Origin: Sphingomonas gellani
GTDB taxonomy: Bacteria; Pseudomonadota; Alphaproteobacteria; Sphingomonadales; Sphingomonadaceae
Direction of reading: 5' to 3'
NCBI RefSeq assembly: GCF_900110035.1
Contig: NZ_FOCF01000002.1
Coordinates: 434,001-498,000, forward strand
DNA: 64,000 bases
Shown: piece after piece, positions 12,121-22,911 of the stretch
How positions within the stretch are numbered: position 1 is the stretch's first letter
Layout of the letters: each line of letters opens with the position of its first letter
The notes under the pieces: model-generated
What the model was told of the DNA's origin: nothing
What the model saw: only the letters and a program-made list of their open reading frames with translations
Database searches by the model: none
Program-made: the position numbers and the translations under genes

Positions 12121-12167
12121 CCCCGCGCCGGCGGGGGCGCGGACTGGGCCCCCGCCTGTGCGGGGGC
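12121..12167. repeat. Paired REP-like palindromes between sucB and lpd
   Basis: CCCCGC-GCCG-GCGGGG (12121-12136) and GCCCCCGC-CTGT-GCGGGGGC (12148-12167). The second ends 19 bp before the lpd start. Together with the other elements they mark every junction from mdh to lpd. Confidence 0.75.
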
Positions 12168-12186
12168 ACAAAAAGGTGCTCCGAAG

Positions 12187-13593
<1,407 letters not shown>

Positions 13594-13611
13594 TCGCAAG
13601 CGGGGGCAGGG

Positions 13612-14616
13612 TTGAAGACGGAGCAGGTTCGCGGCGGCACGCACACGTCGAACATTCCCGCTTCCGTCTTCGCCATGCCGCCGGGCATGCGGATGCGCTA
13701 CGACGCGCCCGCGCCCGCACTGGCGGAATGCGTCACCGCCTATGCCGTCTATGCCCATGACGGCAGCATACCGGCGGTGAACTGGTTCATGCCCGCGCCG
13801 CCGATGATCTCCGTCGTGGTGGATGCGGGGCCGTTATGCGTCAGCATCCGCAACACCCGTTTCGGCCCGCTCTCCCGCGCCAGCCTGTACGGTCCGACCA
13901 GCCGGGCCTTTTGCGCGGAAACCAATGGCGGCATCATGGTCGGGGTGGGGGTCAGCGCGATCGGCTGGGCCCGGCTGGCCCGGCGCATGGCCAGCGACCT
14001 GCACAACCGGGTCGTGCCGCTGGCCAGCGTGTTCGGCGCCGGGCTGTCCAATCGGCTGACCGACGGACTGGACGCACTGCACGACGATGCGGACATAAAG
14101 CCGCTGCTCGACGACCTGCTCGCGCCGCTGCTCGCCAGGCCCCATCCCGATGAGCCGCTGATCCGCCGCTTCTCCGTGCTGATGCTCCAGGACGGCGTGG
14201 TCGAAAGCGGGGACGCCGCCACCCGGCTCGACATCCCGACCCATGCCCTGCGACGGCTGTCGCAGCGTCATTTCGGCATGACGCCAAAGCTGCTGCTCCG
14301 CCGCGCCCGGTTCCTGCGCTCGTTCCTTGCGCTGATGCGGACAGGGGAACCGGCCGATTACAGCGTGATCGACGGCAGCTATTTCGACGTGCCGCACTTT
14401 CTGCGCGATGCGGAGACGTTTCTGGGCACCACGCCGCGACGCTTCCTCCAGAACGCCAACCGCTTCCTGCACGCCAGCATCGTCGCACGCGCGGCCGTAC
14501 TGGGCGCCGCGACGCATGCGTTGCACGATGTCGCATCGCCGGGCAGGGCGCCGACCTCACCTGCTGCCAAGCGCACGAACAGTCCATCCTCTCCGGCCCC
14601 CACGCCCGCGCCATGA
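13612..14616 (+). CDS. AraC-family transcriptional regulator
   Basis: The product is up to 334 residues. The C-terminal third carries two helix-turn-helix units of the AraC type (SGDAATRLDIPTHALRRLSQ, and YFDVPHFLRDAETFLGTTPR). The N-terminal part is a DUF6597-like or cupin-like sensory half without a recognisable ligand. The reading frame opens with TTG 13612; ATG 13675 is a shorter alternative and the start is uncertain. It lies 18 bp behind lpd, possibly co-transcribed, and its stop overlaps the next ATG (ATGA). Inducer and targets are unknown. Confidence 0.8.
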   Translation: MKTEQVRGGTHTSNIPASVFAMPPGMRMRYDAPAPALAECVTAYAVYAHDGSIPAVNWFMPAPPMISVVVDAGPLCVSIRNTRFGPLSRASLYGPTSRAFCAETNGGIMVGVGVSAIGWARLARRMASDLHNRVVPLASVFGAGLSNRLTDGLDALHDDADIKPLLDDLLAPLLARPHPDEPLIRRFSVLMLQDGVVESGDAATRLDIPTHALRRLSQRHFGMTPKLLLRRARFLRSFLALMRTGEPADYSVIDGSYFDVPHFLRDAETFLGTTPRRFLQNANRFLHASIVARAAVLGAATHALHDVASPGRAPTSPAAKRTNSPSSPAPTPAP

Positions 14617-14912
14617 ACGAGCGTGCCGCGCTGGAGGCGGCGTGGCTGGACCTGACCCGGCGCGTCATGCCCGACTGCGCCGCTGCACGTGGATGGCCCG
14701 TACGCGCGGACCATTGCTTCCAACGCATCCTGCTCGACAATGCGCTCGGCGGCCGCTGGTACGATCACGTGACCGGACGCCCCGCCTATCGCCACGTCGC
14801 GATCGATGCGCTGCGCCGGGCGCTGGACCTGGGTCAGGACGCCCTCGCCGGACGCGCCGACCTCGCCGCGCTCAACCACCGCTCCCTGCAATGGCGCGGC
14901 AAGCGGGTATGA
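14613..14912 (+). CDS. Conserved hypothetical protein (99 aa)
   Basis: The 99-residue protein (MNERAALEAAWLDLTRRVMP; HCFQRILLDNALGGRWYDHV; ALNHRSLQWRGKRV) resembles a family I recall from sphingomonads, sometimes labelled GCN5-related acetyltransferase although no GNAT fold is evident. The RWYDxxxGRPAY segment is its most distinctive feature. Its ATG overlaps the stop of the AraC-type gene by 4 nt, so the two are translationally coupled. Function unknown. Confidence 0.7.
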   Translation: MNERAALEAAWLDLTRRVMPDCAAARGWPVRADHCFQRILLDNALGGRWYDHVTGRPAYRHVAIDALRRALDLGQDALAGRADLAALNHRSLQWRGKRV

Positions 14913-15834
14913 GAGTTCTGAAGGCTCGACACGACACGGCCGGCCTGCGACCATCGGCCGAGTAGCTGGCGATCGCCCCGCGTTAGCCCTGACTAGAGGG
15001 AGCGCAGTGCCCCGATCTGTCCCCGCCGACACTGGACACGCCCAAACGACAGACGGGCCCGCTGGCCAAGCCACCGCTCGCCACTCACCCATCTCTGCGT
15101 GACTGTCGATCCGCCGATGCAACGTCCTCCGGCCGGGGGGAGCCTCCACGGCAGTCTCAAACCTGGTGGACGATCAGGCCAGCCGCGACCAAGGCAGAGC
15201 GTAGATGCGCGACCGCATCTCCGCCCCACGCCGTCAGGTTCCGCGACCCGCCTGCACCCATCCAACGCACCGGCCAACTAAACCGAGCGACGCGACGGCC
15301 AGCTAAATGCGCTATGCAATTCAGCCACAGCTCTCCACGCTGCTCGACAGCGTGGTGTGCGGTTGGGCCAAGACGGTGATCAAGGCAAGGGCAAGAGCCA
15401 GAACTACAGCTAAAGCCACAGCCAACTGCCATCCCGCATCCCCGACCCACTGGCACGCGCAAGACGGAACCCGGCTGCCCCTATCCATCCTGTTCGCATT
15501 GCGAATGGAGTGGAGTGGCAACCGGCGAAATGCGTCATGCGACCGCACACTCGACTGACCACGAACGCCCGTCCTATCGCACCGCGATCGGGTAACTCTG
15601 ATCTCCGGGCAGACAGATCATGAGCGGAGTGCCTCGCCGGACAAGATCGCCGGACCGATCCGCTCAACCTGTCATGCTGCGAGAATCCCACCCCACTTCA
15701 GGTGCGTGACCCGGCCCCCAGCCATCCTCTCGTCGCGGCACACCAAAGCACGACCGACGCAGAGCCAAGGGCGGCACACCCCCGCGCCATCCGCCCCCTG
15801 CCGCCCGTCACATCCTTCCCCGACAAACCCCGCC
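14913..15834. other. Gene-poor stretch
   Basis: Nothing here reads as a full gene on either strand: open frames are short, and none has a Shine-Dalgarno or familiar sequence. One minus-strand segment at about 15157-15280 (RNLTAWGGDAVAHLRSALVA then AGLI) looks protein-like and could be the 3' remnant of a decayed gene, possibly a phage tail type. A Lys/Ser-type simple repeat (aaggc/aagagc/aaagcc) runs at 15375-15425. I see no tRNA or hairpin of note. Confidence 0.5.
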
Positions 15835-16353
15835 TCAATCCCCCACCCGGCTGACCATCAACGCGATGCCCGCCACCTTGCTGCCCGCCACCTGGACCAG
15901 GTACCGGCCCGGCGCGGTCAGCCGGAAGTCGACATATTTGCGGATGCCCGAACATTCCGGGCCGTGGCCGTGGGCGACCGCGGTCAACAGCTTGTCGCCA
16001 GCGACCATGTCGATCCAGGCGATCGAATCCTCCGCCAGCCGGTACACCCCCGGCTTGTCGACATCGACCGCGAACACGCCACCCATGCCACCGGCATCGA
16101 CACTGCGCGCGACGGCGGCGGGAAAGGTCACGCGCGCCACCGGGACCAGCGTCGCCCGGACGCTGCGGCCCAGCGCCAACGTCGCGGGCGCGGCGATGCC
16201 GGTGCCGGCAGACACGCCCTGCATCGCGTACCAGCCCTCATATTCGCTGGTCAGGGGAGAGGTGGCGGCGCACCCTTCCGGCGCGGGCGGCGGAGACACC
16301 TGCGCCAATTGCAAGGCCAGCATTTGCGCCAGAATCATGCCCGTCGTCGCCAT
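15835..16353 (-). CDS. Hypothetical secreted protein
   Basis: The 172-residue product begins MATTGMILAQMLALQLAQVS, a probable signal peptide, followed by a Cys (GCAAT) and a beta-rich region ending in GRYLVQVAGSKVAGIALMVS. The pattern of alternating short strands suits a periplasmic beta-sandwich such as a homodimerisation or pre-peptidase-like domain, but this is inference. Two further Cys residues occur (ECSG and the mature N-terminus). A start further upstream would add an Arg-rich leader without family support. It is convergent with the gene-poor region and upstream of the chorismate mutase gene on the same strand. Confidence 0.65.
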   Translation of the reverse strand: MATTGMILAQMLALQLAQVSPPPAPEGCAATSPLTSEYEGWYAMQGVSAGTGIAAPATLALGRSVRATLVPVARVTFPAAVARSVDAGGMGGVFAVDVDKPGVYRLAEDSIAWIDMVAGDKLLTAVAHGHGPECSGIRKYVDFRLTAPGRYLVQVAGSKVAGIALMVSRVGD

Positions 16354-16468
16354 CGCAGACCCCCGATTCCAGCGGAAACGTACGCGTTCTCGCTGCACTG
16401 CGCAACGTCGCACGCCGCGATGACCCGCCGATATAACCCATGTTGCCGTACCATCGGCACGGCGTCGT

Positions 16469-16747
16469 TCAGCCGCGCAGGCGCTGGTGGTGGCGGATCA
16501 CCTCGTCGATGATGAAGCGCAGGAACTTCTCGGAAAACTCCGGGTCCAGCTCCGCATCCTCGGCCAGCTGGCGCAGCCGTGAGATCTGCCGCTCCTCGCG
16601 CGCGCCATCGGCGGGGGGCAGTCCGGACTCGGCCTTGTACCGCCCGACCGCCTGCGTGACCTTGAACCGCTCGGCGAGCAGGTGGACCAGCGCCGCGTCG
16701 ATATTGTCGATGCTCTTGCGATAGCCTTGCAGCACGGTGTCGGTCAT
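16469..16747 (-). CDS. Chorismate mutase (AroQ type)
   Basis: The 92-residue all-helical AroQ enzyme converts chorismate to prephenate for phenylalanine and tyrosine synthesis. Family residues are visible: the N-terminal IDNIDAALVHLLAERFKVTQ (substrate-binding Arg), VGRYKAESG with the catalytic Lys, and FSEKFLRFIIDEVIRHHQ at the C-terminus. Monofunctional AroQ of this size is usual in Alphaproteobacteria. The ATG at 16747 matches the family start; the longer open frame upstream is antisense to the prenyl synthase gene. The two genes are divergent with a 126-bp gap. Confidence 0.92.
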   Translation of the reverse strand: MTDTVLQGYRKSIDNIDAALVHLLAERFKVTQAVGRYKAESGLPPADGAREERQISRLRQLAEDAELDPEFSEKFLRFIIDEVIRHHQRLRG

Positions 16748-16873
16748 CGGGGCTCCCTTCGCTCGGTTCGTCCTATGCGGAGCGCGACCGCGCGCGGCAA
16801 GGGGGTGCGGACGGCGCGGACGGGGCGGCCAAGGGTTGCGTTGCCCCCGCCCGTCCGCCAAGGCGTGCCCAGC

Positions 16874-17902
16874 ATGACCGCCACCGTTCACCGCCTCGAC
16901 TCCCCCGCCGGCGACCCCCGGCCGCAGCCCTCGCTCGGCCCGCTGATGGCGCTGATCGCGGGCGACATGAACATGGTCAACGCGGTGATCCTGGACCGCA
17001 TGCGCAGCCAGATCCCGCTGATCCCCGAACTCGCCGGCCACCTGATCGCGGGCGGGGGCAAGCGGATGCGTCCGATGCTGACGCTCGCCAGCGCGCGGCT
17101 TATCGGCTATTCCGGCACGCGCCACCACCGCCTCGCCGCCGCGGTGGAGTTCATCCATACCGCGACGCTGCTCCACGACGACGTGGTCGATGGCTCCGAC
17201 CTGCGCCGGGGCAAGCGCACCGCCAACATCATCTGGGGCAACCCCGCCAGCGTGCTGGTCGGCGACTTCCTCTTCTCCCGCTCGTTCGAGCTGATGGTGG
17301 AGGCCGAAAGCCTGAAGGCGTTGCAGATCCTGTCCGGTGCCAGCGCCGTGATTGCAGAGGGAGAGGTGAACCAGCTCACCGCCGCCCGCCGCATCGACCT
17401 GGGCGAGGATCGCTATCTCGACATCATCGTGGCCAAGACCGCCGCGCTCTTCGCCGCCGCCTGCCGCATCGCCGCGGTCGTCGCCGAACGCGGAGAGGCG
17501 GAGGAGGCGGCGCTGGACGCCTATGGCCGCAATCTCGGCATCGCGTTCCAGCTGGTCGACGACGCGATCGACTATGTCTCCGACGCCGACACGATGGGCA
17601 AGGACGCGGGCGACGACTTCCGCGAGGGCAAGGTGACGCTGCCCGTCATCCTCGCCTACGCTCGCGGATCGGAGGAAGAGCGCAAGTTCTGGAAGGACGC
17701 GGTGGAGGGCCGCCGCGACACCGATGCAGACTTCGCCCACGCCGTCGACCTGGTCCGCCGCTCCCGCGCCGTCGACGACACGCTGGCCCGCGCCCGCCAT
17801 TATGGCCAGCGCGCGATCGACGCCATCGCCATGTTCCCCGCCAGCCCCGCCAAGGACGCGATGATCGAAGCCGTCGCCTTCGCGGTCGCCCGCGCGTACT
17901 GA
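16874..17902 (+). CDS. Long-chain polyprenyl diphosphate synthase (octaprenyl/decaprenyl type)
   Basis: The 342-residue trans-prenyltransferase condenses isopentenyl diphosphate units to make the ubiquinone side chain. It has the first aspartate-rich motif DDVVD (102-106) followed by GKRTAN, and the second motif VDDAID around residues 229-234. The absence of extra residues within the first motif and its greater length separate it from the short-chain IspA-type enzyme at 54305-55198. The ATG at 16874 lies shortly after AAGGCG. Product length (C40 or C50) cannot be read from sequence; sphingomonads normally make Q-10. Confidence 0.92.
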   Translation: MTATVHRLDSPAGDPRPQPSLGPLMALIAGDMNMVNAVILDRMRSQIPLIPELAGHLIAGGGKRMRPMLTLASARLIGYSGTRHHRLAAAVEFIHTATLLHDDVVDGSDLRRGKRTANIIWGNPASVLVGDFLFSRSFELMVEAESLKALQILSGASAVIAEGEVNQLTAARRIDLGEDRYLDIIVAKTAALFAAACRIAAVVAERGEAEEAALDAYGRNLGIAFQLVDDAIDYVSDADTMGKDAGDDFREGKVTLPVILAYARGSEEERKFWKDAVEGRRDTDADFAHAVDLVRRSRAVDDTLARARHYGQRAIDAIAMFPASPAKDAMIEAVAFAVARAY

Positions 17903-18077
17903 GGGGGCAGGGGCGGGAGCTTCGCTGCTTAGCGCCTGAAGCGGCGTGCTGCCCGCTGTCGGGCAGGTACGTACTCTGTCGGATTTCGGATCGTCAGCTT
18001 ACGGGAAGGCCGATGAGGATAGCCGACGTAGCGCCGCTCCGCCTTCCCAGAAAATCGGCCCCTGCGAGGCGGGGCGC

Positions 18078-18245
18078 CTAGCAGGCGCAATCACGCCTTC
18101 GCTGCCGAGCAACTGAATAAGCGGTCCACAGGGTTGAGGCGAGCGCCGCAAGCACCATTCCCAGCCCAGCTACGCGTTGCCCGTTTCCGAAAGCCGTCAC
18201 TGCAATCGCGAGCGCGACGACCATATCAACCCACATCGGCACCAT
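18078..18245 (-). CDS. Possible small membrane protein (55 aa)
   Basis: Starting from ATG 18245 the product is 55 residues with two hydrophobic stretches (MWVDMVVALAIAVTAFG and VAGLGMVLAALASTLWTAYS) and a basic Cys-containing tail RQRRRDCAC. No strong ribosome-binding site is visible and no family is recognised. The surrounding sequence is noncoding in appearance, so this is a tentative gene. Confidence 0.4.
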   Translation of the reverse strand: MVPMWVDMVVALAIAVTAFGNGQRVAGLGMVLAALASTLWTAYSVARQRRRDCAC

Positions 18246-18426
18246 CGGTGTTGCCCTTGCGTGTAACGCCAACCTAGGACGCAGGAACGATGCGGTCCAT
18301 GTTAGATCGTTTGGCTGGGCAGGCGTTCTCGTTTCTCGACGGTGGAGCGGAGAAGGCGGCGTCTGGAGGAAGGCGGAACGGCGGCTTGCGGGAGGCAACG
18401 GGCTAAAGCGGGCGTTGCCGTACAGG

Positions 18427-19185
18427 TCAGCGCGGAGCCAGCACGACATCCATGCCAACGCGCGCGTCCGTAATCACCTCATTGCCATTGCTGCCGTTCA
18501 TGATTGCGGTCATCTGCGACCAGACCTGCGGCTGTTCGGATGTCGCAGCCGGATCGAACACACGAATGATGCGTGACACACGAAGCCCTAGAGGAACGGA
18601 ATAAGCATCAGCTTCCGCTTTGGCCTTCGCAATTGCCTGGGCGATGGCTGATCGTCGTGCAGCGGTGTCGTCACGGAGAGAGAGTGTCGGAGGTTGAGCG
18701 ACAACATCGTCTCGACCCATAAGAAGCTGACGAACCGAGGCAAGGCGGCTCATATCGGTCAGCTCGATCTGAACGCCGACCGTAACAACCTTCCGCTGCT
18801 TATCCATCGCCATCAGCGGTGCAGCAGCGGCAGGGTTAGGAGCGTCATCGTCGGAGTAAGCTTCGTTCCCGATGAACCCGATCTGCGCAGTTTGCGCCGG
18901 CAATACGGTCACCGCAGCGTCCGGCACTCCTACGCTTCGCAGCTTGGTGCGAAGGTCGTGCAGCGCGGCCTCGCAGGCGGCGCGAGCGGCACCTGCATCA
19001 TCGGCTCGCCCGGTGACAGTGAGGCGGAAGAGCGCAATCTCGGGCCTGCTCCGAACCAGTCCCGTTCCTGCGGACTGCGCGAGGACTTCGCCGGGTGCGA
19101 GCACGACCGGGCTCGCGCTCTGCGCGAAGAGCGGGGTCGGGGCGATCAGTGCCGCGCCGAGAACCGGAAGTAGACCTGCCCGCAT
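18427..19185 (-). CDS. SIMPL domain (DUF541) secreted protein
   Basis: The 252-residue protein has a signal peptide (MRAGLLPVLGAALIAPTPLFAQS) and then a SIMPL/DUF541 domain, recognised by the TVTGRADDAGAARAACEAAL start, TAQIGF, and the late LGLRVSRIIRVFDPAA segment. Members are periplasmic or outer-membrane-associated, including BP26 of Brucella; biochemical roles are poorly defined. The start at 19185 is chosen because it gives a proper signal peptide; a longer frame upstream adds 81 non-signal residues. Confidence 0.85.
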   Translation of the reverse strand: MRAGLLPVLGAALIAPTPLFAQSASPVVLAPGEVLAQSAGTGLVRSRPEIALFRLTVTGRADDAGAARAACEAALHDLRTKLRSVGVPDAAVTVLPAQTAQIGFIGNEAYSDDDAPNPAAAAPLMAMDKQRKVVTVGVQIELTDMSRLASVRQLLMGRDDVVAQPPTLSLRDDTAARRSAIAQAIAKAKAEADAYSVPLGLRVSRIIRVFDPAATSEQPQVWSQMTAIMNGSNGNEVITDARVGMDVVLAPR

Positions 19186-19486
19186 CGATGCCCCCGTCTT
19201 GCTCGCGTAGAAAGCGTCGCTCTTATCCGACGTGAATGGCTTCTCTTGGACAGCGAAGACAAGCATGAAAGTGCCTGACCACGGGCCCAATATGCCCACC
19301 GCGCGATCTACCGACCCGGTGCCCAGAACCGAAAACGCCCTGCCGAGCCGCCTGACGAACCGGCGCACCGACAGGGCGTCGCGAGCTTCCACTCCCTTGC
19401 CCCCGCAAGGGCAGGAGGCTGCAAGCACCTTGTTTAACCTGCATCAGCCCGTCCGGTTCCCCGCCCGGCCCCGAACAGGCCGACCC
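19186..19486. other. Intergenic region with hairpin
   Basis: No gene is seen. A hairpin CCCTTGC-CCCC-GCAAGGG lies at 19394-19411 and resembles the REP-like palindromes of the TCA run in arm length and loop size. The region must hold the SIMPL gene promoter (minus strand) and the 3' end of the CDF exporter transcript. Confidence 0.5.
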
Positions 19487-20455
19487 TCACACCGTCGCCG
19501 GGTCGGCCAGCCCGCACGCCGCGCCCGTTTCGACCTGCAACGTCGCATGGCCGATCCCGAACCTGTCGTGCAGCAGCGTCTGCGCCTCGCCCAGGAACCC
19601 GTCGCCGGGGTGTCCGTCCGGCATCACCAGATGCGCGGTCAGCACCGGCTCCGTGGTGGACATCGGCCAGATGTGCAGGTCGTGGACATGCGACACGCCG
19701 GGCAGCGCCCGCAGCGCCATCCGCACCGCGTCGAAATCGATCCCCCGCGGCACCGCGCCCAGCGCCATTTCCACCGTTTCGCGCAGCAGCCCGAACGTCT
19801 GCAGGAAGATCACCGCCGCGATCACCAGGCTGACCAGCGGGTCGATCCAGCCGATGCCGGTGGCCCAGATCGCCACGCCCGCGATCATCACGCCTGCCGA
19901 CACCAGCGCGTCCGCCGCCATGTGCAGGAACGCGCCCCGGATGTTCACATCGCCCTTGCGCCCGCTCGCGAACAGCCACGCGGTGACGCCGTTGACCAGG
20001 ATGCCCACGCCCGCGATCGCCGATACGGTCAGTCCCGGCACCGGTTCCGGGTCCGCGAAGCGCTGTCCCGCCTCCAGCACGATCGCGCCCAGCGCGACCA
20101 GCAGCAGCAGCGCGTTGAACAAGGCGGCCAGGATCGTCGATCCCTTCAGGCCATAGGTGAAACGCTTGCTCGGCGGCGTGCGCGCCAGCCGCGCGCCGCC
20201 CCAGGCCACCGCCAGGCCCAGCACATCCGACAGATTGTGTCCCGCATCCGCCAGCAGCGCAACCGATCCCGCGATGAACCCGGCCGCGCCCTCCGCCACG
20301 ACGAACGCGATGTTCAGCCCGATGCCGATCGCGAACGCCCGGTCGAAGGTAGCCGGCGCATGGTGGTGGCCGTGCGAATGCCCGTGCCCGTGCCCATGTC
20401 CCTGCGAGTGTCCATGCCCGTGGGAGTGGGATTGATGGTGATGATGCCCCGACAC
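19487..20455 (-). CDS. Cation diffusion facilitator, His-rich N-terminus
   Basis: The roughly 322-residue CDF-family exporter (CzcD/ZitB/DmeF-like) extrudes divalent metals by proton antiport across the inner membrane. A long N-terminal His-rich tract (HSHGHGHSQGHGHGHGHSHG) precedes six membrane helices. Metal-site residues appear as DAGHNLSD in TM2 and HMAADALVSAG in TM5, followed by the cytosolic ferredoxin-like domain with HDLHIWPM. GTG 20455 after GGAT is preferred; ATG 20494 adds 13 residues. The HxxxD arrangement of TM2 is the zinc/cobalt/nickel form. It is divergent from the hybrid kinase. Confidence 0.9.
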   Translation of the reverse strand: MSGHHHHQSHSHGHGHSQGHGHGHGHSHGHHHAPATFDRAFAIGIGLNIAFVVAEGAAGFIAGSVALLADAGHNLSDVLGLAVAWGGARLARTPPSKRFTYGLKGSTILAALFNALLLLVALGAIVLEAGQRFADPEPVPGLTVSAIAGVGILVNGVTAWLFASGRKGDVNIRGAFLHMAADALVSAGVMIAGVAIWATGIGWIDPLVSLVIAAVIFLQTFGLLRETVEMALGAVPRGIDFDAVRMALRALPGVSHVHDLHIWPMSTTEPVLTAHLVMPDGHPGDGFLGEAQTLLHDRFGIGHATLQVETGAACGLADPATV

Positions 20456-20594
20456 GCTTGATCCGTTTTTCGTCAGCCGTCCGCCGCTTAGCATCGACCG
20501 GCGGTGCCGCACTAGCCGCGCGCGACCGGCAACTTGCCCGATCCGAAACGCCCCGTCGTGCCAACGCCCGCTTTTCAGGCGGATTTTCTCGTCT

Positions 20595-22628
20595 ATGACG
20601 AACCGGATTGCGGCAAAGGGCGGAATGGTGATCGGCAAGGGAGAGGACCTGACCCGCGAGGAATCGCGGGTCGAGATCAGGCGGCTTCGCGCGACCGAGG
20701 GGCGGCTGCGCACCATTTTGGACGCGGTGGATACCGCCTTCGCCATCGTGGAGGTGAAGTTCGATGCCAACGACACGCCCGTCGACTATCGCTTCCTTGA
20801 GGCCAATCCCGCGTTCGAGCGTCAGTCCGGCGCCGATCTGGTCGGCAAATGGGTCACCGAATACGCCCCCGACCTCGAACGCTTCTGGTTCGAAACCTAT
20901 GGCCATGTTGCAAAGACCGGCGAACCCGCGAATTTCGAGAACTACGCGAACACCTTCGAACGCTGGTTCGACGTGCGCGCGATCCGCATCGGCGACCCCC
21001 GCGAACGCCGGATCGCGATCTTCTTCAACGATGTGACGGAGCGGAAGCGGGCGGAGGCCCAGCTTGTCGGCCTGAACGACACGCTGGAACAGCAGGTGCA
21101 GGATCGCACCACGGAACTGGACCGGCTGTGGGACACGTCCCCAGACCTGTTGCTGGTGATCGATTTCGACGGCGTGTTCCGGCGCGTCAACCCGGCCTGG
21201 GTCACGACCCTCGGCTATGATCCGGACGAGCTTGTCGGCCACCACGTCAACGAATTCGTCGTGGCGGAGGATCATGCCGACACGATCGCCGCCTACCAGC
21301 TGGCGGCGATGGGTGGCTCGCCGCGCATGGTCAACCGCTACGTGCACAAGGACGGCACGCTGTGCTGGATATCCTGGGTCGCGGCGCGCGCGGGTCAGGT
21401 CATCTACGCCTTCGGGCGTAACGTCACCGCCGAACGCACCCAGGCGGAGGCGCTGGCGCAGGCGGAGGAGGCGCTGCGCCACGCGCAGAAGATGGAGGCG
21501 ATCGGCCAGCTGACGGGCGGCGTCGCGCACGACTTCAACAACCTGCTGACCGTGATCCGCGGCTCGGTCGACCTGCTCCGCCGCCCCGGCCTGACGCAGG
21601 AAAAGCGCGACCGGTATGTAGAGGCGATCGCCTCCACCGCCGAACGCGCGACGAAGCTGACCAACCAGCTGCTCGCCTTTGCCCGCCGCCAGACGCTGAA
21701 GCCGCAGGTCTGCGACGTCGGCGCCCGGCTGCGCGGGGTTGCCGACATGCTCGACACCGTGACCGGCGGCCGCATCGGCGTCGTCACCGACCTGCCGCCT
21801 GATCCCTGCTACGTCCTGGTCGACCTCAACCAGTTCGAAACCGCGCTGGTCAACCTGGCGGTCAACGCGCGCGACGCCATGGCGGGGGAGGGGACGCTGT
21901 CGCTCAGCGTCCGCTGCGACAGCGTGATGCCGCCGATCCGCGGCCATTCGGGCTCGCATGCCGCCTTTGCCGCGATCTCCGTCGCGGACACCGGCACCGG
22001 CATCGAGGCGGAGCAGGTGGAGCGCATCTTCGAACCCTTCTTCACCACCAAGGAGGTGGGCAAGGGCACGGGGCTGGGGCTCAGCCAGGTCCTAGGCTTC
22101 GTGAAGCAGTCCGGCGGCGACGTGGAGGTGTCCAGCGTGCCCGGGCGGGGCACCACCTTCACCCTGTACCTGCCCCAGGTCGACGCCGATCGCGAAACCG
22201 CCGCCGCCGACACCGGCACGGCACTCGCCACGCATGCCGACGGACAGCGCGTGCTGGTGGTGGAGGACAATCTGGGCGTCGGGCGGTTCTGCACCGACGT
22301 GCTGGCCGATCTCGGCTACCAGACCGTGTGGGCGCACAATGCCGAGGAAGCGCTGAAGGAACTGGACCGCGCGCAGCAGGCGTTCAGCGTCGTCTTCTCC
22401 GACGTGGTCATGCCCGGCATGGGCGGGATCGAGCTGGCAACCGTGCTGCGCGACCGCTTCCCCGACCTGCCGGTTCTTCTGACCAGCGGCTACAGCGACA
22501 TCCTGGCGCAGGAGGGCGGCCACGGCTTCGACCTGCTGCACAAGCCATACTCCGCCCAACAACTCGCCACCGCCCTGCGACGGGTGACGGGAGAGGCCGC
22601 AGTCCTCGCGACCCCGCCGACCGACTGA
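20595..22628 (+). CDS. Hybrid sensor histidine kinase with PAS domains
   Basis: A 677-residue cytosolic protein without membrane segments. Order: PAS 1 (about 30-145), a coiled-coil linker, PAS 2 (about 165-285), HisKA with phospho-His312 in GGVAHDFNNLLTVIRGSVDL, HATPase with NLAVNARDAM, DTGTGI and KGTGLGLSQV, then a receiver domain whose phospho-Asp is Asp603 in FSDVVMPGMGG. The HDFNNLL box marks the HWE-distinct, NtrB/FixL-like class often found in proteobacterial hybrid kinases. No partner regulator is adjacent. Start ATG 20595 has a weak Shine-Dalgarno; ATG 20625 is an alternative. Confidence 0.9.
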   Translation: MTNRIAAKGGMVIGKGEDLTREESRVEIRRLRATEGRLRTILDAVDTAFAIVEVKFDANDTPVDYRFLEANPAFERQSGADLVGKWVTEYAPDLERFWFETYGHVAKTGEPANFENYANTFERWFDVRAIRIGDPRERRIAIFFNDVTERKRAEAQLVGLNDTLEQQVQDRTTELDRLWDTSPDLLLVIDFDGVFRRVNPAWVTTLGYDPDELVGHHVNEFVVAEDHADTIAAYQLAAMGGSPRMVNRYVHKDGTLCWISWVAARAGQVIYAFGRNVTAERTQAEALAQAEEALRHAQKMEAIGQLTGGVAHDFNNLLTVIRGSVDLLRRPGLTQEKRDRYVEAIASTAERATKLTNQLLAFARRQTLKPQVCDVGARLRGVADMLDTVTGGRIGVVTDLPPDPCYVLVDLNQFETALVNLAVNARDAMAGEGTLSLSVRCDSVMPPIRGHSGSHAAFAAISVADTGTGIEAEQVERIFEPFFTTKEVGKGTGLGLSQVLGFVKQSGGDVEVSSVPGRGTTFTLYLPQVDADRETAAADTGTALATHADGQRVLVVEDNLGVGRFCTDVLADLGYQTVWAHNAEEALKELDRAQQAFSVVFSDVVMPGMGGIELATVLRDRFPDLPVLLTSGYSDILAQEGGHGFDLLHKPYSAQQLATALRRVTGEAAVLATPPTD

Positions 22629-22911
22629 ACCGCCGCCGCTCTGTCACGCATTGCGCTACGCCGTCACCCTTGCCGATCCGTCGCCGTGGCAGCGGGCCAC
22701 GATCGGTAGACTTGGCGCCTCCAAGCTCGTCGGCCCGTACACGTCGTTCCGCAGAACAGCCCTGAAATCCTGCAACGACGTTGGGCAAAACGGGCGAACA
22801 ACTTTCTCACCCTGTGTTGCGAACCTGCGAACATACGTGGCGCCATCGGTGTTCGCTCAGACTCGCGCTAGCGCAACATGTCAGGATTGGGTGGAAAGCG
22901 GACGTCCGGCG

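Noticed and set aside
19434..21959. Minus-strand open frame of about 840 codons
   Set aside because: It overlaps the CDF exporter in another frame and the histidine kinase antisense; both of these have clear domains.
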